From a virus: 21,713 bases of DNA. Each line of letters begins with the position of its first letter. Positions within the stretch are counted from its first letter, which is position 1. Positions 19,011 to 21,713 of this stretch are shown here, piece after piece. The position numbers were made by a program, and so were the translations under genes. The DNA lies in IMG/VR virus record IMGVR_UViG_3300048997_000096, positions 1-21,713 of that record. One strand, written 5' to 3'. Under the pieces are notes generated by a model that was not told the DNA's origin, did no database searches, and saw only the letters and a list, made by a program, of their open reading frames with translations.

Positions 19011-19268
19011 ATGAGGATCGCTAAAGACTCAAAGGTGCAACTAACAGAAGGTGTTAAAGTTTATATGAATGAGTTTGGGATGTGGCAGATGTTTGCTACT
19101 CATTATAAACCCGAAGAAGAGGCACAAAGACTAACAGATGAAAACGAAGCAATTGAAGCTGGTTTCGTCAAACATGAAGGTTACTGGATGTCAAAGATGG
19201 ATGCGGACATGGTTAAGCGATGTGAAGAAGAGATGCAGGAACACAAGAGAATAATTATAGAGGGATAA
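19011..19268 (+). CDS. hypothetical protein before the gp10-like gene (85 aa)
   Basis: An 85-residue acidic protein beginning MRIAKDSKVQLTEGVKVYMN. The first half looks beta-like, the second half is a charged helix (DMVKRCEEEMQEHKRIIIEG). The ATG at 19011 is chosen for AAAGG eight bases upstream; in-frame 18984 lies in the HNH gene. Its stop (19266-19268) overlaps the next ATG by one base. No family is recognised. Position suggests a head-tail accessory protein. Confidence 0.55.
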   Translation: MRIAKDSKVQLTEGVKVYMNEFGMWQMFATHYKPEEEAQRLTDENEAIEAGFVKHEGYWMSKMDADMVKRCEEEMQEHKRIIIEG

Positions 19269-19597
19269 TGTCATCAGAATCGTGGTTTCAAAATTTTAAC
19301 GACGAATTATCCAAAAGGATAGACAAGGTTGGAAGACACATAAGGGACAAGATCAAAGAATCCATTGATATTCCTTATCCACCTCCTTCTGCTCCAGGTG
19401 AACCCCCACATAAACGCACTGGATACCTGCAAAGGAATGTCCGGTTCAAACGTGAGCCATTTACCAAAGATTTGGAAATCGTAAGTGAGGCGGAATATTC
19501 AAGCTATTTGGAGCATGGAACCAAGAAGATGGCTGCACGTCCTTTCATGCATCCCCAATTGAATATCGACGAAATAAACAACATATTGAACGATTAG
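19268..19597 (+). CDS. HK97 gp10-like head-tail/tail-completion protein
   Basis: A 109-residue protein of the HK97-gp10 type. The typical elements are an N-terminal helix (NDELSKRIDKVGRHIRDKIK), the segment SAPGEPPHKRTGYLQRNV at 42-59, and YSSYLEHGTKKMAARPFMHP (Y-x-x-x-x-E-x-G-T-x-x-x-x-x-R-P-F-x-x-P) at about 77-96. Family members help join head and tail. The length is near the usual 100-140. The ATG overlaps the preceding stop codon (TAATG) and GGG is just upstream. The end overlaps the convergent FN3-fusion gene by four bases. Confidence 0.82.
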   Translation: MSSESWFQNFNDELSKRIDKVGRHIRDKIKESIDIPYPPPSAPGEPPHKRTGYLQRNVRFKREPFTKDLEIVSEAEYSSYLEHGTKKMAARPFMHPQLNIDEINNILND

Positions 19598-20286
19598 GTT
19601 ACACCTATAGAAATCTCGTTGGATCTGTCACTTTCTCCAACACTATCCACAGCAGTCATTGCAAAATAATAAGTAGTCAAGGGAACAAAACCCGAAACAG
19701 TAAAGGGATTTGTCGTTATATTGGTTGTAAGGAGGCTCAAACCAGTTGGGGTATGTCCTGCATAAAGTCTATAATAATCAGCACCTTCTGATCCAGTGTA
19801 GTGGAAAGTAACACTGCCTGATAGTGGTTGGTTCCAAGAAACTATAACGGGAGGATCAGGAATTTCAGGACATGGCGTTGGATCAATTTTCCTATTCAAT
19901 TTTGCCTTTAGCTCCAATCGTTTCACATAAACCATTCTTTCCTGAACTTCTTCCGTAACTCCTGAGTTCTTGATAAGGATAGTGTTCATAACGTAATCCG
20001 CCCACTTTACGCCATCAAACAAGTCCCACAATGCTTCCGCAAGATTCTCCACTACCAATGCATCCATCCCGTAAATGGTGAATTTGAAATAGTAATCGGT
20101 TACTATGCAGGCAGTGTTCATTGCATAATATGGATTAGTTTCAACTGGCTGGCCAACACTGGCATACGGAGCATCTTCAATTTTGAGTTTCTCATTCAAT
20201 AATCCCAAACCCATTCTTCCAAGAGGGAGATCAGTTAGTTGATTGGCTGCATAGTAGGAATAGATGGCTAATAACGGTGTACTCAT
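19594..20286 (-). CDS. tail-terminator-like domain fused to fibronectin type III domain
   Basis: A 230-residue protein. Residues 1-120 show a layout like DUF3168/tail-terminator proteins: an N-terminal helix, PYASVG, an alternating beta segment (CIVTDYYFKFTIYGMDALVV) and a helix (ENLAEALWDLFDGVKW). Residues about 140-230 are a fibronectin type III domain (PDPPVIVSWNQPLSGSV; YYRLYAG; VSGFVPLTTYYFAMTAVDSV; GESDRSNEISIGV). FN3 domains on phage virion proteins are thought to bind carbohydrate surfaces. The start at 20286 is chosen because the upstream in-frame codon (20343) runs through the neighbouring gene's start; the sequence before it (GATAAATATTATTATGAG) is identical to that before the divergent gene. 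Function of the first domain is inferred. Confidence 0.6.
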   Translation of the reverse strand: MSTPLLAIYSYYAANQLTDLPLGRMGLGLLNEKLKIEDAPYASVGQPVETNPYYAMNTACIVTDYYFKFTIYGMDALVVENLAEALWDLFDGVKWADYVMNTILIKNSGVTEEVQERMVYVKRLELKAKLNRKIDPTPCPEIPDPPVIVSWNQPLSGSVTFHYTGSEGADYYRLYAGHTPTGLSLLTTNITTNPFTVSGFVPLTTYYFAMTAVDSVGESDRSNEISIGVT

Positions 20287-20336
20287 AATAATATTTATCA
20301 ACAAACATGCTCGAAAATGATAAATATTATTATGAG
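20282..20336. promoter_or_regulatory. perfect inverted repeat carrying divergent late-type boxes and start codons
   Basis: TGATAAATATTATTATGAG occurs on the plus strand at 20318-20336 and on the minus strand at 20300-20282, perfect 19-bp arms with a 17-base spacer. Each arm contains GATAAATA (20319-20326; 20299-20292) and, five bases later, the ATG of the gene reading outward. No Shine-Dalgarno is present on either side. Confidence 0.75.
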
Positions 20337-20676
20337 AGAACAACTGCTTTCAAATGTGATTCAGATCATTTCTAAGAACCTAGCACAGGGGCCAATCTTT
20401 AATTGGCAAGAGAATCTTACTAAAAGTGCAAAAATAAAGGCATTAGTATTGCCTGCATCCCAGGGTGCTGCCAAAATTCTATACGACAAGTTTAATCAGA
20501 CAGTTGATTGGAAAATAATGATTAACAATCCCCATGATGTGGTAACAGATGGAGACTTGATTTACTTTGTGGATCAGGATGTAAAAATGATGGTGGTTAC
20601 GACTAGAAAAACGAATCCTAATATGATTGGTGGCTTCTCTGTTATTTATGCACGGACTTGGACTGGTAAAACATAA
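20332..20676 (+). CDS. neck/head-closure-like protein
   Basis: A 114-residue protein starting MREQLLSNVIQIISKNLAQG, then beta-rich: IKALVLPASQG, LYDKFNQTVDWKIMINN, HDVVTDGDLIYFVDQDVKMM and FSVIYARTW. This order (two turns of strand around a gD-x-(I/V)-x-(F/V) turn) resembles head-closure or stopper proteins of long-tailed phages, which cap the connector after DNA packaging. The match is by layout only. The start at 20332 is chosen because it follows GATAAATA by five bases in the inverted repeat. It lies 22 bases before the portal gene. Confidence 0.45.
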   Translation: MREQLLSNVIQIISKNLAQGPIFNWQENLTKSAKIKALVLPASQGAAKILYDKFNQTVDWKIMINNPHDVVTDGDLIYFVDQDVKMMVVTTRKTNPNMIGGFSVIYARTWTGKT

Positions 20677-20683
20677 CCAAGGG

Positions 20684-20691
20684 AATAAATA
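20684..20691 (+). promoter_or_regulatory. late-promoter-like box AATAAATA before the portal gene
   Basis: AATAAATA ends seven bases before the portal ATG at 20699. The purine stretch AAGGGA is about 15 bases from the ATG, too far for a usual Shine-Dalgarno. Confidence 0.45.
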
Positions 20692-20698
20692 ACATTAT

Positions 20699-21713
20699 AT
20701 GAATATCTTTCAAAAGGCCAGTGAATTATTTAACAACGTTTTCGGTGAGAAGACTGTTGCAAAGAAATCTTTTTTTGCAGATGACGTAGTAACCAAATCC
20801 TACGGTGATTACGCTTTCTTCGGTGGATCAAACAATTTTCCCTATCTCAATACTAACAATCAATCCAATATGCGTGTAGGTGATTTGAACCTAGTAAACG
20901 CATTATTCAATGATACCGTCTATTCCTGCTTACGTAGAACGTCTGATGCAATGGTAGCAATTCCTTTCAACCTCAAAGGAAAAAAGAAAACATTAAATGC
21001 TGAACCGGTTACTTTGCGAAGGGATCATCCCCTTATCTATCTTCTGGAAAATCCTAACAAAGATATGAACTGGAATGAGTTCATTACAGTTGTCAATATG
21101 TATTTGGAAATCAACGGCGATGCTTATATCAAAAAGGATTTCAACGAAGCTTTGGGAACACCAATAGCATTATGGCCCCTTGAGACTTATAAAGTTCGTC
21201 AAGAGTTTGATGAGAATGGCAACCTAATTGGCTATAAATATCAGAAGGGTTTGGAGGAAGTATTTTATAAGCCAGAACAAATTATACACATTATGGCTTA
21301 TCCTGATCCGATGATGCCTTATCATAAGGGTTTTTCGGTATGTCAAGCAGCATGGCAAGAAATCCAGCTTGGTTTGCGTGAAGTTACCATGATGAATCAG
21401 CAGCTAGAGAATAATGCAACTCCGTCCTTTATCGTTCAACCATTGATGCCTGTTGGCCCTGTTCAAGCTGAAAGACTTGAGAAGAGTTTACGTCAGAAGT
21501 TCAAGGAAGGTGGGCCATATGTACCTCCGCACAAGATGGAGGTTGAGCAATTAACTCCACCACAAGATACTAAGCAAATTGAGTTTTATAGTCTCGTTAG
21601 AAAGATCATTGCTGTTGGTATGGGTGTTCCACTTGGAGTTCTCGAACCAGAATCAGAATCTTATGCATCCGCATTCCAAGCATGGAAAAACTTTATTGAT
21701 TTGAACGTGTTGC
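20699..21713 (+). CDS. HK97-type portal protein (partial, runs off the right edge)
   Basis: The first 338 residues of a portal protein are present; the frame is open to the window end. Portal rings form the DNA entry vertex of the head and bind the terminase. Typical elements: NDTVYSCLRRTSDAMVAIPF (about 70-89), HPLIYLLENPNKDMNWNEFI (about 110-129) and INGDAYI, IALWPLETYKVR with GYKYQKG, then EQIIHI. After that come the helix region MMNQQLENNATPSFIVQP and a VPLGVLEPES segment with the usual A-x-W near 330. The family length is about 400-450 residues, so roughly a hundred residues should follow beyond the edge. It is preceded by AATAAATA and lacks a near Shine-Dalgarno. A large terminase gene would be expected nearby, outside the window. 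Confidence 0.9.
   Translation, partial: MNIFQKASELFNNVFGEKTVAKKSFFADDVVTKSYGDYAFFGGSNNFPYLNTNNQSNMRVGDLNLVNALFNDTVYSCLRRTSDAMVAIPFNLKGKKKTLNAEPVTLRRDHPLIYLLENPNKDMNWNEFITVVNMYLEINGDAYIKKDFNEALGTPIALWPLETYKVRQEFDENGNLIGYKYQKGLEEVFYKPEQIIHIMAYPDPMMPYHKGFSVCQAAWQEIQLGLREVTMMNQQLENNATPSFIVQPLMPVGPVQAERLEKSLRQKFKEGGPYVPPHKMEVEQLTPPQDTKQIEFYSLVRKIIAVGMGVPLGVLEPESESYASAFQAWKNFIDLNVL

Noticed and set aside
21232-21239. TATAAATA inside the portal gene as a promoter
   Set aside because: It encodes YKY in the portal reading frame and no gene start follows; it shows that the box also occurs by chance.
1-21713. tRNA genes
   Set aside because: Scanning for T-loop sequences (GGTTCRANNCC) with matching acceptor stems gave nothing convincing; GGTTCAAACG near 19443 lies in a coding region and lacks a cloverleaf.

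Overview
This window looks like part of the genome of a tailed phage (or prophage) with HK97-type head genes and a long, probably siphovirus-type, tail. No ribosomal RNA, tRNA or ordinary host metabolic gene was seen. The composition is AT-rich. The recombinase (lacking the first catalytic Arg, with an LWPET segment), a small Ala/Lys-rich repeat-helix protein and the Cys-rich tail proteins resemble, from memory, proteins common in Planctomycetes and their phages. The host assignment is therefore an inference of moderate strength.

Layout, left to right. 1-1770 (+): tail of an unknown gene, two small genes and a GT4 glycosyltransferase. 1755-3868 (-): a tightly overlapping operon of an HNH protein, a GT9-like glycosyltransferase, two very small proteins and a sigma-factor region-2 protein that resembles the T4 late sigma factor gp55. 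4058-7328 (+): the major capsid protein with its own strong terminator, then seven small unknown genes ending in tandem terminators. 7544-9225 (-): a small basic protein with its own promoter, then an operon of a secreted Gln-rich protein, a membrane protein and a membrane-anchored HExxH metallopeptidase. 9226-9996: about 770 bases without a convincing gene but rich in hairpins, a palindrome and dispersed repeats. 9997-11310 (+): tyrosine-recombinase-like protein with terminator. 17293-11494 (-): tail operon of tape measure, Ser/Cys-rich tail protein, large Cys-rich protein with an 18-bp tandem repeat, and a 34-residue protein; an HNH gene sits inside it on the other strand. 17360-21713 (mostly +): HNH, prohead protease, second HNH, small protein, HK97-gp10-like protein, a minus-strand tail-terminator-like/fibronectin-III fusion, a neck-like protein and the portal, which runs off the right edge.

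The most interesting pattern combines a gp55-like sigma factor with a box of the T4 late-promoter type (xATAAATA or GGTAAATA) placed 3-15 bases before the start codon of eight genes. These include capsid, protease, portal, tape measure and the neck-gene pair. In six of them the box is so close to the ATG that, if it is a -10 element, the mRNA would be leaderless or nearly so, and these genes have little or no Shine-Dalgarno sequence. Scattered single late promoters would also explain how the head genes can be dispersed over both strands instead of forming one operon. Several families of short dispersed repeats (TTATAAACATTATAA, CTTATTAGGGCGTTTGAT, AAGGCTTTGCCTGTCAGC, GCTGACGCTCAGGA, GACTAGATAGAA) run through the window, and four of them meet inside the C-terminal tail of the Cys-rich protein gene.
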